DNA of 39,573 nt from Peribacillus muralis (GTDB lineage Bacteria > Bacillota > Bacilli > Bacillales > DSM-1321), in the NCBI RefSeq assembly GCF_001439925.1, contig NZ_LMBV01000003.1, forward strand, positions 243,009-282,581, in the 5' to 3' direction. The notes under the pieces were generated by a model, which worked only from the letters and a program-made list of their open reading frames with translations, was not told the origin of the DNA and did no database searches. A program made the position numbers and the translations under genes. This document shows, piece by piece, positions 1-9,859 of this stretch (positions are counted from its first letter, which is position 1; each line of letters starts with the position of its first letter).

Positions 1-317
1 TTGCCTACAGATTTCGTTGGTGTATTTGACGGTTCCGCTCCACCGTACGAGAAAATTAATTTGGTATTGTCAATGCCCACAATTGGAGAATTTGAACTTA
101 GACTGTTGCTTTTCATTGCAGGCGCTCAGTCCATTCTGCATTGGAACGCACTTATAATTCTGTTGACCATACGAAATTTATCTTAAGAGCGATAAATTCA
201 CTTTGGATATTGCCTCACATAAGCCACATCAATTAAAACATAATCATTCGCATTTCGTGAAAGATGCATGTGTTCATTCGGATCAAGGAGTCCACTGTGA
301 CAATAGCCAGAACAATG
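1..317. other. No confident gene (left edge)
   Basis: I see no gene I can support here. In B. subtilis sbcD and sbcC follow addA; no match to them is visible. On the minus strand two short open stretches look mildly protein-like: about 312 to 202, with a run reading DYVLIDVAYVRQYPK before a stop, and 112 to the edge, starting MKSNSLSSNSPIVGIDNTK. They are in different reading contexts and neither has a ribosome-binding site, so they may be remnants or chance. Confidence 0.3.
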
Positions 318-349
318 AAAAAAAATGCCGCCTGTAAAATACAGACAGC
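318..349 (-). terminator. Intrinsic terminator downstream of addA
   Basis: On the minus strand GCTGTCTGT and ACAGGCGGC pair around a 5-base loop (9 bp with two G-U pairs), followed by a run of eight T. It lies about 120 bases beyond the addA stop codon and probably ends the addBA transcript. Confidence 0.75.
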
Positions 350-467
350 ATTTCCTTCGGGTAGTCCAGCTTTTTTTGAATGCCCAATGGCTACACTTTA
401 TTCCAGCTAGGCTTTCAAAGTTTTCCTAATTTCCCTGCATACTTGCTCGACTGTTCCTTCTTCTCGC

Positions 468-3400
468 TTACACTTCCAATAAATGCGATCCGTCAAAGAA
501 AAACAAGTAGCGGCTGGTTACTTTTTTATTCAATATCCCTTCGACAGCCCTTGTATAAAGCTCGAGCTGCATCCGGTACCGGTCGGCAAGGATGTCTTTA
601 GCTCCTTCAAACCCACTGGCAAATCTACCGGTAATTGTATCCGTTTTATAATCGAGAAGCACAAGACCTTGTTCATCCTCAAAGATACAATCAATTACAC
701 CTTGGATAAGGATTTCTTCTTCGCCAGTTGCCCAATCGCTGTATGCTTCTTTTGCCGGTAACGACATCGTGAATGGCACTTCCCGGCGAATGTTACTGGA
801 CTTTTGCATTCTTTGTCCGATTTCACTGTCAAAGAAATCGACGATTGCCCCGGGGTCCACAGCTTCTTTTTGTTCCTCCGTCAACAACTCGCGTTGAATC
901 AAGTCAAGCATCAGTTTTTGAATGGATGGAATGGTGATCTCTTTACATAGATCGATATGCTGCATGACTAGATGGGTAATCGTACCCCTTTCAGCAGGCG
1001 TAAGTGATTTTTCCTGCATGAAGGTTGGGCGCTTCGTGATGGGACGCTTAAATTTCCGCAACAATTCCGTGGATCCAGCCTCATCCCTAAGTTCGTGTTG
1101 ACGCTTCAGCTCAGAAACGGATTGCTTGGAACGATGCACGGACGCCTCATGCTCCGGATATTCCCATTCGAGCTGTCCTTTGATTTCATCGTAAAACTCG
1201 GAAGCCATCGCGACCTTCTCCGATTTTTGGACATGCTCGAGTAATTGCTCCTGTACAAGTGCATCTTCCTCATCCAGAACGGCAAGCTCTTCACTTGAAA
1301 CGATCGTTATCGACCAGTTCGATGGATGCGACTCCATTTCAAATCCTTGACCTTCCACAAGCGAATCGCGATGACGAATAAACGCAGGGCCGATCCAATC
1401 AAGATAGCTTTTTGCACCTGCCCGTACATAGTCCTTCAATAGCCATTCTCCATGTGCTGCATTGCTTGCCCAGTTTTGCTGAGTTTTTTCCGCATCACTG
1501 ATGCTGGCAATTAAATAAAGCTTTTCCTTAGCTCTTGTAAGGGCCACGTAGAGGACCCGCATCTCCTCGGCAATTAATTCAAGCTGCTTCTTTTTCTTAA
1601 ATGCCAACTGAGGTAAGGAAGGATAAGTAATCCGTAATTCCGCATTTACATACTTTGCAGCGAATCCATAATCCTTATCAAGTAAATACGGTTTGCGTAA
1701 GTCCATCATATTGAATTGCTTGGAAAGACCGGCAATAAACACGATCGGGAATTCCAAGCCCTTTGAAGAGTGAATCGTCATTAGGCGGACCACATCTTCC
1801 TGTTCCCCTAACGCCCGAGCTGCCCCTAAATCATCTCCGCGCTCCTGCATCCTTTCGATGAAACGCAGGAAACGGAACAATCCGCGAAAGGAGCTTGCTT
1901 CATATTGCCTCGCCCTGTCATATAACGCCCTTAAATTGGCCTGACGCTGTTTGCCACCAGGCATCCCTCCTGCAAAATCGTAGAACTGGGTTTCTCGGTA
2001 CAATAGCCAGATTAAATCTGACAAAGCTTCCTGTCTGGCAAGCTTCCTCCAGTTGACCAGTTTTTTATAAAAAGCCGAAGTTTTTTCATAAAGCCCTGGA
2101 TATTCCTCCGGATCACTCTTTCTGTAAAAATCGGCTAATGCTTCGTAATAGCTCCCGGTATGGAATAAACGTACCTGTGACATTTCTTCTTCATCCAACC
2201 CGACGATGGGAGAACGAAGAACGGATGCCAAGGGAATATCCTGTTGCGGATTATCTATCACCTTTAATAGGGAAATCATGATCGCGACTTCTGTCGCTTC
2301 GAAATACCCTGTCGATAAGTTGGCATAAACCGGAATCCCCTGCTTTTTAAATTCCTCCATGATTTGCGGTGCCCATGGCATTGAACGAAGCAGGATGACC
2401 ATATCACGATAAGTGGCCGATCGGTACTGTTTGGTTTTCGTATCATATATCGGATGCTTTTCGCTTATGGCCTTCTTGATGAGCTTGGCCATCTGCCTTG
2501 CTTCGAGCTGCGCTTTTTCAAGCTCCTCTGCCTCAAACCCTTCCTCCGTGTCCGCATCAGCATTTGGATCGGCTGCCCCATCAATTAAATGGAGTTCAAT
2601 CGGGTTTGGGACATCTTCGGGATATGGCGCTCCTTTCTTCAATTGAGCATCCTCATCATACTCTATCTCACCGACTGTGATGCCCATCAACTGTTGAAAC
2701 AAGAAATTCGTTCCATCAAGAACTTCCTTCCGGCTCCGGAAATTGCGGTTTAAATCAATTTTCAGTCCAGTTTCAATCCCCTCACGAGTAAAGCGGTTAT
2801 ACTTTCCAAGGAAGAGATTCGGTTCGGCAAGCCTGAACCGGTAAATGGACTGTTTGACATCACCCACCATGAAAAGATTCCCATTATATTCACCATCGGC
2901 CGTCACCAGTTTTAAAATTGATTCCTGAACCAAATTCGTATCCTGATACTCATCGACAAGCACCTCTTTGAACTGGTTTCGGTATTCGATCGCAGCCGCC
3001 GATGGTTTTCGCTCACCAGCCACGGTATCACCAGTCAATATTTGCAGGCAATAATGCTCCAAATCAGCGAAATCGACCAAGTTCTTCTCTGCTTTGGCCG
3101 CGAAGAAACGCACGTCAAACTGTTTAACAATCATGATGAGTGTATCGACATATCCCTTGAGCTCCCTTATATCACGCAGGTAGCTTTCCGGCTTACGCGA
3201 AAATAACTCTTCCTGCAACGCTTTTATGATTTTCTTCGCCTTATCACGATATTTGGTGGCCTCATCCGATATTTCCTTGATGAAATCTGCACCAGTGCAG
3301 CGTTTTGCCGTTTCAAATTTCACTTTTTGAATTTCTTCGTAAAGCGCATCCCAGGATTGCTCTTTGACTTCCCCAAGGTTGGCAACCATCGAAAGATCAG

Positions 3401-4190
3401 CTAAATAGTTCTCAGCCCTTGGCGCCGGTCCCCCTGGCACCTTTGTCAGCGCGAGCGACCGCTCCAATAGATCCCTTGCAGTGTCCAACTGTAAACCTAT
3501 ATCGAATTTCAATGAAGCAATGAACGAAAGGTCATCAATCCCCTCATCATCAGCCAGCTCATACATGCTGGCAGCGCCATCGAGCCATTGATCGGGATTG
3601 GGGTTCGATTGCGAAAAATCGTGCAGTGATCGAACGATATCCTGAAGTGCATCATCGTTTCGATCGCTCGTGAATGCATCAACCAATTGAAAGAACGCTT
3701 CATTATCACTTTGTCCGTACTGCTCCTCGAAAAGCTCTTCCATTACTTCATCTCGAAGCAGCTGGACTTCTGTAGAATCGGCAATCCTGAAAGCCGGGTC
3801 GATATCCGTCATGTAATAATACTTCCGGATCACCTCTAAACAAAAGGAATGAAGTGTGGATATGGAGGCCCGATTAATCAAGCTCAGCTGCTTACGCAGA
3901 TGCTGTGACTGCGGATTATCGGAAATCGCTTTTTCCAATGCCTCCCCTACTCTATGACGCATCTCGGCAGCGGAAGCATTCGTGAATGTTACGACAAGCA
4001 GTTCATCCACATCGATCGGTTCTTCTTCCGATATCACTTTTTGAATGATCCGGTTGACCAGCACTGCCGTTTTTCCGGAACCGGCGGCGGCCGCAACCAA
4101 AATGTCCTGATCCTTGGCCCATATCGCCTTCCATTGATCTTCGGTCCAAGTCACATCTCCTGGGAGAGCAGGTATGTTCGTTTTACTCAT
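468..4190 (-). CDS. addA: ATP-dependent helicase/nuclease subunit A (AddA)
   Basis: AddA is the motor and 3'-strand nuclease subunit of the AddAB complex, which resects DNA double-strand breaks up to Chi and prepares ends for RecA. At 1240 residues it has the expected family length. Visible motifs: Walker A AAAAGSGKT (33-41), motif II VDEYQDTN (412-419), GDVKQSIYRFR (443-453), NRNFRSR (481-487), then MTIHSSKGLEFPIVF and VALTRAKEKLY typical of UvrD/RecB helicases, and a C-terminal RecB-type nuclease with DYKTDT (1180-1185). The ATG overlaps the last 8 bases of addB (ATGAGTAA), showing translational coupling. The helicase and nuclease motifs make the assignment firm. Confidence 0.97.
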   Translation of the reverse strand: MSKTNIPALPGDVTWTEDQWKAIWAKDQDILVAAAAGSGKTAVLVNRIIQKVISEEEPIDVDELLVVTFTNASAAEMRHRVGEALEKAISDNPQSQHLRKQLSLINRASISTLHSFCLEVIRKYYYMTDIDPAFRIADSTEVQLLRDEVMEELFEEQYGQSDNEAFFQLVDAFTSDRNDDALQDIVRSLHDFSQSNPNPDQWLDGAASMYELADDEGIDDLSFIASLKFDIGLQLDTARDLLERSLALTKVPGGPAPRAENYLADLSMVANLGEVKEQSWDALYEEIQKVKFETAKRCTGADFIKEISDEATKYRDKAKKIIKALQEELFSRKPESYLRDIRELKGYVDTLIMIVKQFDVRFFAAKAEKNLVDFADLEHYCLQILTGDTVAGERKPSAAAIEYRNQFKEVLVDEYQDTNLVQESILKLVTADGEYNGNLFMVGDVKQSIYRFRLAEPNLFLGKYNRFTREGIETGLKIDLNRNFRSRKEVLDGTNFLFQQLMGITVGEIEYDEDAQLKKGAPYPEDVPNPIELHLIDGAADPNADADTEEGFEAEELEKAQLEARQMAKLIKKAISEKHPIYDTKTKQYRSATYRDMVILLRSMPWAPQIMEEFKKQGIPVYANLSTGYFEATEVAIMISLLKVIDNPQQDIPLASVLRSPIVGLDEEEMSQVRLFHTGSYYEALADFYRKSDPEEYPGLYEKTSAFYKKLVNWRKLARQEALSDLIWLLYRETQFYDFAGGMPGGKQRQANLRALYDRARQYEASSFRGLFRFLRFIERMQERGDDLGAARALGEQEDVVRLMTIHSSKGLEFPIVFIAGLSKQFNMMDLRKPYLLDKDYGFAAKYVNAELRITYPSLPQLAFKKKKQLELIAEEMRVLYVALTRAKEKLYLIASISDAEKTQQNWASNAAHGEWLLKDYVRAGAKSYLDWIGPAFIRHRDSLVEGQGFEMESHPSNWSITIVSSEELAVLDEEDALVQEQLLEHVQKSEKVAMASEFYDEIKGQLEWEYPEHEASVHRSKQSVSELKRQHELRDEAGSTELLRKFKRPITKRPTFMQEKSLTPAERGTITHLVMQHIDLCKEITIPSIQKLMLDLIQRELLTEEQKEAVDPGAIVDFFDSEIGQRMQKSSNIRREVPFTMSLPAKEAYSDWATGEEEILIQGVIDCIFEDEQGLVLLDYKTDTITGRFASGFEGAKDILADRYRMQLELYTRAVEGILNKKVTSRYLFFFDGSHLLEV

Positions 4191-7100
4191 CGCTCTCTCC
4201 CTCCCCTCTCAATAGTTCGAGTACATCATTTTGTTTCTTTTGTGCTAAATTCCTAAATTGATTTTCCTCCAGAGACTGGTCGAATTGGCATACCGATTTA
4301 AAGGAGCAGAAGGTACATGGCGTTTTTTCCTTTAATTTATATGGGGTTATATTCACGTCACCATCAACCATTCGATCACCAGCCTCCTGATATACGCGGC
4401 GTACATGGCGATTCAGCAATGAAAATTCTTCCCTGCTGGCAACTTTGGAAGCGGCAAGGAGCGATCCGTCCTTTTTGAATCCTGCCGGGATGATATCCGA
4501 CTTCCCTGAACTTTCAGGATCAAGCGTTTGATCCATCATCTGGATGACATTCGAATGATCCAGCACAAGGCCATTCATTTTAAAGCTTTTATATATTTCT
4601 TCGTCAATTTTATCCAAGCTGAGCATTCCTTTTGATTTGACAACCGGATTATGCACATGAAAATACAAAACGCCGGCCGGAATCGCTTCCTTGCCGATAA
4701 GCGAATTCGAATGAGTAACGACGATATCAAGGTATGTCAGCATTTGCAGGGCAAGTCCATAATATACTTCACTCATGTTCAGTTCCTTTTCACTCGATTT
4801 ATAATCGAGCACACGCAAATAGACCCCTTCCCCTTCTTCCGCTTTATCCACACGGTCTATCCGTCCGATCAATTCCATCTTCGTCCCGTTTTTCAATGTG
4901 AAAGTAAGTGGCGGCAGTTCTCCATTTTTACCGAACCCAAGCTCCAAACCAATCGGTGCAAAACCGCTCACCTTAGCATGCTCGCTTAATACCATCGAGG
5001 CACGTCCGATCACGTGCTCCAATTTCCTGCGTAAATAGTGATGCCGGTTCGTACTTAACAAAATTTGGTTTTGCAATTTGGGGGCGAGTCTTTCAACCGC
5101 AATCCTGGCAAGTTCCAAGCATTGTTCGTTCGTCAATGCAGACCAAGGAATATCATGCTCCTTCAAGTAATCCGAAATCATTTTCAACGCTCCATGGAAC
5201 ATCTCGCCGATATCCGGTGCATCCAAACGGAAAACTTGCCTTTCCCTCAATTTCAACCCATGAGCGGCATAATGGGAAAACGGGCAGCTATTGAACATTT
5301 CCATCCGCGATACACTTGTAAGGATACTTTCGCCATATAATTGCTTACTCGTTTCCTCGGATAATTTCTTCGTTTTGTTCTGGTAAAAAAGGCTTGATAA
5401 CACCTTAGTTGCAAAAGATCCGACCAATTCATCCTCTATAATGACATTATATACATCCCACCATAGCGAATGGATGGGATAGTTCCTTTTTTTGAGCTGT
5501 AATTGGGCAGCCAGGTATGAGAGGGCCACATCATGATTCGTGGCATATTTCAGCTGTTCCTCAGCAGGCAGATCGGATGGGTCATTCATGTAATGCACAT
5601 CGGAAACGTTAGGCAGCACATCTCTTACCCGCTTTAAGTAAGAGGATGGCAACAGCGCCTTTCCTTCCTCATCGGCAAGCGGATATGATAAATAAAGGGA
5701 CTGTGCCGGTGTAGTGAAGGCTTTATAAGCGGTAAACTCCTCATCAAGTAGTCGAACCTTGGAGCTTGGGGCGACGTTAAGTCCACCAGACAAAAGAACC
5801 TCACGATCACTATCGGAAAAAACTCCCTCAGATACAGCCTTTCCTGGCAGCACCCCTTCATTCAGGCCGATAACAAAAGCCGTTTTTACATCGTCAAGAC
5901 GTGATAAATCGAGATTAGCGACAAGGACTTGGTCAATGGCCGGTGGCACTAAAGAAAACTCAAGCGACTCCAGACCAGCTTCAATAATTACGGCGAACTG
6001 TTTCATGGAAAGCTGCTCCCCGCTTAAAAGCTCAACGAATTGATCCAATAGATCGACAACCGCATTCCATGTTTGTTCATGCTCTCTAGCCGATACCAAA
6101 TCGCCAGCTTCTTCGGCCTCCTGTTTTTGCTTTTCCAATTTTTCCGGTACATGCAATTCTTCAAGATATAAATAAAGGGCCTCACATAATTCCCTGCCAT
6201 TATCAGCCTTTTTAACTCGTTTTGAGAGCTTCAGGATAGGCTCGGTAAATAATTGCTTCAGCTCATTCAACTCTTGCTCAAGCTTCATTTCCTTATCCGT
6301 TTGGTTCCGATCCTCCAGTTCCAGACCACGGAAGCGCCTGTACGTCCAACGATCTTTGGACGTCCACCTGCTCCCCTTGATGCCACGGGACAGCACATAG
6401 TTCTCCAGCTTATCCACCTGCTCGCGCATCCTGTCATGATTTCTTTGCAGCGGAAAGAGCAGTTCCGTCTTGATGGCGCGAAATACCGGCTCATAACGCC
6501 AATAGCCATTAATGATCTCCAAAGTGGATCGAATCAGTTCAACTAAAGGATGATTCAGCATCGTCCGTTTTGAATCGACGAACAAAGGAATTTGATAATC
6601 CCGAAAAACGGTTTGTAAAATATCGGCATACGCTTCCCCGTTCCGAACTAAAATTGCAATATCACGGAACCGGTGCCCCTTCTGCCTCACAAGCGTCAAG
6701 ATATCCCGGGCCACACCTTCAATTTCTGCCCTGCGATTAACAGCCTGGGCAATCGTTACATCAGGTGAGTGATCAAACGTCCTTACAGGGCGAATCGCAA
6801 AATAAGTTTCCAGATGAGCAAGCCCCGGACTCGTTACAAACCTTTCCGTTCCTTTTAAAATGCGATCCTCTGAAATTGGTATATCATTTCTCAATCCAGC
6901 TTGATACAGCTGATGATACAAGTTTCCCGTCTGTCTGAACAATTGCAAATCATCCGGGGCATATTGCTTGTAGGGACGATCCAAGGTCAAAGAAACCGTC
7001 ACATTCTTGCACAGCTTCATCATTTCTTCGACAATCAATAATTCCTGTGGCGTTAAGCTATAAAAGCCATCAATGTAGATCTCCGCATTCCTTATATATG

Positions 7101-7680
7101 AAGACTCGGCCATTTTCTCGATCAATAAAGTGAAATAGTCTTCCGAATCCAGATATTTGCCGACCATTTCATCCTCAAAAGCCTGATAGACCAACTCAAG
7201 GTCATGCAGTTTATCCTGAATTCCGCTGCCGGACTGTGATGTATCAGTCAAATAGCTTTGAATGTCATCCGGTTGGATGCAATACTGCTTGAACTCAGCC
7301 AGCATTAATTCCATCTGAGCAACGAATCCCTGTTTATCGGCAGATCGACGAAACATCTTCAGCTCATCTTTTTTATCATCCATTATTTTCCGGATCAACA
7401 TATTAACACCAACGCTGTCCAGATGCAGTCGGCTCATTCCCCCAGTTTCCTGAAGAACGCGCCAAGCCAGCCTGCTAAAACTGAAAACCTGTGTCCGGAT
7501 CATTCCGGCAAGTCCTGGCGTTTTAATTAATTTATATTCAGATAGAAACGTCATCTGATCAGGAACGAGATAGATGATGGGATTGCCTCCGGGATCTTCT
7601 GCCAATTTGGAACGAATTTCGTCCAATATATTCGACGTCTTCCCTGCACCCGATCTTCCCAGTAAAAAACGGAGTGACAT
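4183..7680 (-). CDS. addB: ATP-dependent helicase/nuclease subunit B (AddB)
   Basis: AddB is the partner of AddA. It holds a degenerate helicase fold, the Chi-reading site, and a second nuclease that cuts the 5' strand. The protein has 1165 residues. Walker A GRSGAGKT is at residues 8-15. A nuclease motif LDYKSSEKEL lies near residue 970. The C-terminus has CTFCSFKSVC (Cys 1122, 1125, 1131), which with an upstream Cys in the FNSCPF motif (about residue 800) fits the 4Fe-4S cluster of AddB enzymes. The start follows a GGGGGA ribosome-binding site. It is first in the addBA operon, with its own upstream promoter. Confidence 0.96.
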   Translation of the reverse strand: MSLRFLLGRSGAGKTSNILDEIRSKLAEDPGGNPIIYLVPDQMTFLSEYKLIKTPGLAGMIRTQVFSFSRLAWRVLQETGGMSRLHLDSVGVNMLIRKIMDDKKDELKMFRRSADKQGFVAQMELMLAEFKQYCIQPDDIQSYLTDTSQSGSGIQDKLHDLELVYQAFEDEMVGKYLDSEDYFTLLIEKMAESSYIRNAEIYIDGFYSLTPQELLIVEEMMKLCKNVTVSLTLDRPYKQYAPDDLQLFRQTGNLYHQLYQAGLRNDIPISEDRILKGTERFVTSPGLAHLETYFAIRPVRTFDHSPDVTIAQAVNRRAEIEGVARDILTLVRQKGHRFRDIAILVRNGEAYADILQTVFRDYQIPLFVDSKRTMLNHPLVELIRSTLEIINGYWRYEPVFRAIKTELLFPLQRNHDRMREQVDKLENYVLSRGIKGSRWTSKDRWTYRRFRGLELEDRNQTDKEMKLEQELNELKQLFTEPILKLSKRVKKADNGRELCEALYLYLEELHVPEKLEKQKQEAEEAGDLVSAREHEQTWNAVVDLLDQFVELLSGEQLSMKQFAVIIEAGLESLEFSLVPPAIDQVLVANLDLSRLDDVKTAFVIGLNEGVLPGKAVSEGVFSDSDREVLLSGGLNVAPSSKVRLLDEEFTAYKAFTTPAQSLYLSYPLADEEGKALLPSSYLKRVRDVLPNVSDVHYMNDPSDLPAEEQLKYATNHDVALSYLAAQLQLKKRNYPIHSLWWDVYNVIIEDELVGSFATKVLSSLFYQNKTKKLSEETSKQLYGESILTSVSRMEMFNSCPFSHYAAHGLKLRERQVFRLDAPDIGEMFHGALKMISDYLKEHDIPWSALTNEQCLELARIAVERLAPKLQNQILLSTNRHHYLRRKLEHVIGRASMVLSEHAKVSGFAPIGLELGFGKNGELPPLTFTLKNGTKMELIGRIDRVDKAEEGEGVYLRVLDYKSSEKELNMSEVYYGLALQMLTYLDIVVTHSNSLIGKEAIPAGVLYFHVHNPVVKSKGMLSLDKIDEEIYKSFKMNGLVLDHSNVIQMMDQTLDPESSGKSDIIPAGFKKDGSLLAASKVASREEFSLLNRHVRRVYQEAGDRMVDGDVNITPYKLKEKTPCTFCSFKSVCQFDQSLEENQFRNLAQKKQNDVLELLRGEGESDE

Positions 7681-7716
7681 CTCTTTTCCCCCTTATATAA
7701 CATATTATCTAGATCT

Positions 7717-7725
7717 ATCATACCA
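7717..7725 (-). promoter_or_regulatory. Candidate extended -10 promoter of addBA
   Basis: Minus-strand TGGTATGAT is an extended -10 (TGn plus TATGAT) about 40 bases upstream of the addB start. The -35 region is weak, which is tolerated with an extended -10. No LexA-type operator is visible beside it. Confidence 0.45.
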
Positions 7726-7816
7726 GAAATACGCTTGTCTATTGATTTCCTTTCAATCATTTTACCGTTTTCCAGCTTAAAACACCAATCGTACGTTCGT
7801 GTTTTCCCCAAAAGAA

Positions 7817-7841
7817 AAAGCCCTTAAAATTTCCGGGCTTT
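7817..7841 (-). terminator. Intrinsic terminator of the signal peptidase gene
   Basis: AAAGCCC and GGGCTTT pair on the minus strand, followed by a T-rich tail. The stem lies within 10 bases of the stop codon at 7847 and separates this unit from addBA. Confidence 0.75.
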
Positions 7842-7846
7842 GGCAC

Positions 7847-8410
7847 TCATTCGCCTATAAATCTATAATTGAATTCTTTGATCGGCCAATATCGAACATC
7901 CACCTTACCGACGACATTTTCCACTGGTATAAAACCAAAGTGACGGCTATCCGCACTTTCAAGGCGATTGTCCCCCATAACAAAAAGCTTCCCCTCCGGA
8001 ACGGTGGTCACGTCCGTCAATTCCTTTAAAGTGAAATCACCTGTAAAATCCTCCTCCGGGAATCCTTCTTTCCATTTCTCAAGATAAGGCTCATCCACTT
8101 TCTTGCCATTTACGTAAAGCCAATCATCCTTGTAACGGATGCGGTCACCTGCAGTCCCGATAACTCGTTTAACATAATCTTCTTGTGAATTCGCATGAAA
8201 AACAATAATGTCAAACCGGTGAATATCATGAATCTGGTAATTGATCTTATTCACGACCAGTTTGTTGCCATCTTCAAGGGTCGGTTGCATCGACTTCCCT
8301 TCCACATCATAGCTTGAAAAGAAAAATGTACGGATCAAGATGTAAATAACAAAAGCTATCATGGCTGCTTTTATCCAATCGGATAAAGAATTCTTGTTTG
8401 TTTTTCCCAT
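7847..8410 (-). CDS. lepB: Type I signal peptidase (SipV position)
   Basis: This membrane serine protease removes signal peptides from Sec- and Tat-exported proteins outside the membrane. It has 187 residues, with one N-terminal membrane segment (about 13-31). The catalytic Ser is in GKSMQPTL (Ser40) and the general-base Lys in YVKRVIGTAGD (Lys81), followed by the conserved GDNR and SADSRHFGFIP boxes. This is the Ser/Lys type with a single anchor, not the ER-type (SipW) enzyme. It lies 32 bases downstream of the TVP38-like gene and is probably co-transcribed. In B. subtilis the equivalent pair is yhjE-sipV, so sipV is the likely ortholog. Confidence 0.94.
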   Translation of the reverse strand: MGKTNKNSLSDWIKAAMIAFVIYILIRTFFFSSYDVEGKSMQPTLEDGNKLVVNKINYQIHDIHRFDIIVFHANSQEDYVKRVIGTAGDRIRYKDDWLYVNGKKVDEPYLEKWKEGFPEEDFTGDFTLKELTDVTTVPEGKLFVMGDNRLESADSRHFGFIPVENVVGKVDVRYWPIKEFNYRFIGE

Positions 8411-8442
8411 CTCGTCAACCCCTACTACATTTATATTCTAAC

Positions 8443-9057
8443 TTATTGTCCTTCTTCTCTCTTCATGCTTTTATTTAATCGGACCTCCAGTCTTTTCCCT
8501 ACATACCATAAGACGAATATGACGATCCCGATAATGATTGTGCGTATAGGTTTATGTATTAAGGATACTAAATCGTAGCCTACGAAGCTAATCGTGAATA
8601 TCATCACCGCTTTCCCGCCTACGACTGCCAGTCCATATTGCAACGGACTGACTTTTGAAAGTCCAGCCACAATATTCACGATGGCTGAAGGGGTAAAAGG
8701 GAAGCAAAGCAGGATGAACAAAGGGCCGAATCCATGACTTTCCACCCAAACCATTAATCGCTGAACCTGCTTATGTTTTTGCAAAAATCGAAAAAACCTC
8801 AATTGACCATACCTTCTAATGACTAAAAAGATCAAAAATGATCCCGCTACCGCACCAATCCAAGAAAATAAAAATCCCCACCAGAGACCAAAAGCGGTTG
8901 CATTGGCCAATACGAACACCACTAATGGTAAAAAGGGCAATAACGCTTCCAGCATCGGCAGTAAGATTCCTGGAATTGGTCCGAATGAGCGATATTGCTG
9001 TATAAGCCCTGATATATTTTCAAGTGTAAACCACTCACGTAATGTCTCCAAGTCCAT
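8443..9057 (-). CDS. TVP38/TMEM64 (DedA-like) membrane protein, YhjE-like
   Basis: This multi-pass membrane protein of the VTT/DedA superfamily has about 204 residues. Related proteins act as lipid scramblases or transporters; the substrate here is unknown. Several hydrophobic segments are visible, along with the family region FPFTPSAIVNIVAGLSKVS, which carries the conserved F-x-P-x-x-x-x-N pattern. I chose the ATG at 9057, ten codons inside the longest frame, because GAGGGAGA lies 6 bases upstream of it. It is the first gene of a two-gene unit with the signal peptidase and is divergent from the YhjD-like gene across a gap containing a LexA-type site. Confidence 0.85.
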   Translation of the reverse strand: MDLETLREWFTLENISGLIQQYRSFGPIPGILLPMLEALLPFLPLVVFVLANATAFGLWWGFLFSWIGAVAGSFLIFLVIRRYGQLRFFRFLQKHKQVQRLMVWVESHGFGPLFILLCFPFTPSAIVNIVAGLSKVSPLQYGLAVVGGKAVMIFTISFVGYDLVSLIHKPIRTIIIGIVIFVLWYVGKRLEVRLNKSMKREEGQ

Positions 9058-9276
9058 AAAATATCTCCCTCGACATGCTGCCGTCAAAGCAGCATAAACT
9101 TATTAAAAAGCTGTTTATTTTAGATATATCACTTTCCTCTGAAAATGCAAGAATTATTATCCATATATCTTCATACTTTCCCTATCTCAGGAAAACATAA
9201 TCTTGTTAACAAAAATTTCACCATTTATCAAAACATCTTGCATATCGATAGAAAATACATTAGGATAATTAAACAA

Positions 9277-9288
9277 GAACAAACGTTC
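9277..9288. promoter_or_regulatory. Candidate LexA (DinR) operator
   Basis: The sequence GAACAAACGTTC fits the Bacillus SOS-box core GAAC-RNRY-GTTC at every position; only the outer C/G flanks differ. It sits about 60 bases upstream of the YhjD-like gene and about 220 bases upstream of the TVP38-like gene, so it could repress either transcript. The call rests on sequence match alone. Confidence 0.65.
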
Positions 9289-9350
9289 TGTTTCTTATAT
9301 AGATTACATATTTATAGTAAAACGTGCTTTATTAGAAAGGGGCGGTCATG

Positions 9351-9722
9351 ATGACCCGCATTCCAGAGGATGACCGGAATATGATTGAAAAAGCCATCTA
9401 CCTTCCAATGGTGATTACAGTCTTAAACCGGGATCTCAAAGTCATCGAAAACAGTCCGTTTAAATTAAGAAGGCCCTATTCAGAATTAGTCGAACATACC
9501 CTAAAAGTCGTTCAGAACGATTTTGCCGAGGTTCGTCGCTATTTGCGCAAGGAAAATATTAAGGTAAGTGAAATCAAACGCGATGAATCCTTCACGATGT
9601 ACTGTTTTTTATATAAAGGATACGAAGAGCATCACAATTATTTCAATCCACGCCTTCGCAACAAAACCGAAGACCTGCTATGTTATTACTTTTTCGAAAG
9701 AAGTCACCGTTCAAGGAATTAG
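9351..9722 (+). CDS. YhjD-like protein of unknown function
   Basis: A small soluble protein of about 123 residues, rich in charged residues. It resembles the Bacillus YhjD family in its opening TRIPEDDRNMIEKAIYLPM and the later FLYKGYEEHHNYFNPRLRN. No catalytic motif is visible. Two adjacent ATG codons follow AAAGGGG; the second (9351) has the better spacing (8 bases). It is divergent from the TVP38/signal peptidase unit, as yhjD is in B. subtilis, and a LexA-type box lies just upstream, suggesting DNA-damage induction. The biochemical role is unknown. Confidence 0.75.
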   Translation: MTRIPEDDRNMIEKAIYLPMVITVLNRDLKVIENSPFKLRRPYSELVEHTLKVVQNDFAEVRRYLRKENIKVSEIKRDESFTMYCFLYKGYEEHHNYFNPRLRNKTEDLLCYYFFERSHRSRN

Positions 9723-9814
9723 CCGGTTACAGACATCCTCCATACATGTTTGATGGTTGATGATGAAGTCTAGAGCCCATCAAGATGCGACCTTGATTGT
9801 AAGGAAGAAATTAT

Positions 9815-9859
9815 CCCCCCTTATCTTACCTGTCATAAGGAAAAGGGGTTCATTTTTTT
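9815..9859 (+). terminator. Probable intrinsic terminator after the YhjD-like gene
   Basis: CCCC-CCTTAT pairs with ATAAGG-AAAA-GGGG around a 10-base loop with an internal bulge. A run of seven T follows a few bases later. Confidence 0.5.

Noticed and set aside
1..186. Plus-strand frame from the left edge, 61 codons
   Set aside because: No ribosome-binding site visible, composition unlike a Bacillus protein, no family match; runs from the window edge.
4651..6546. Several plus-strand frames of 90-112 codons opposite addB
   Set aside because: Antisense shadows of a strongly supported coding region, with no start signals.
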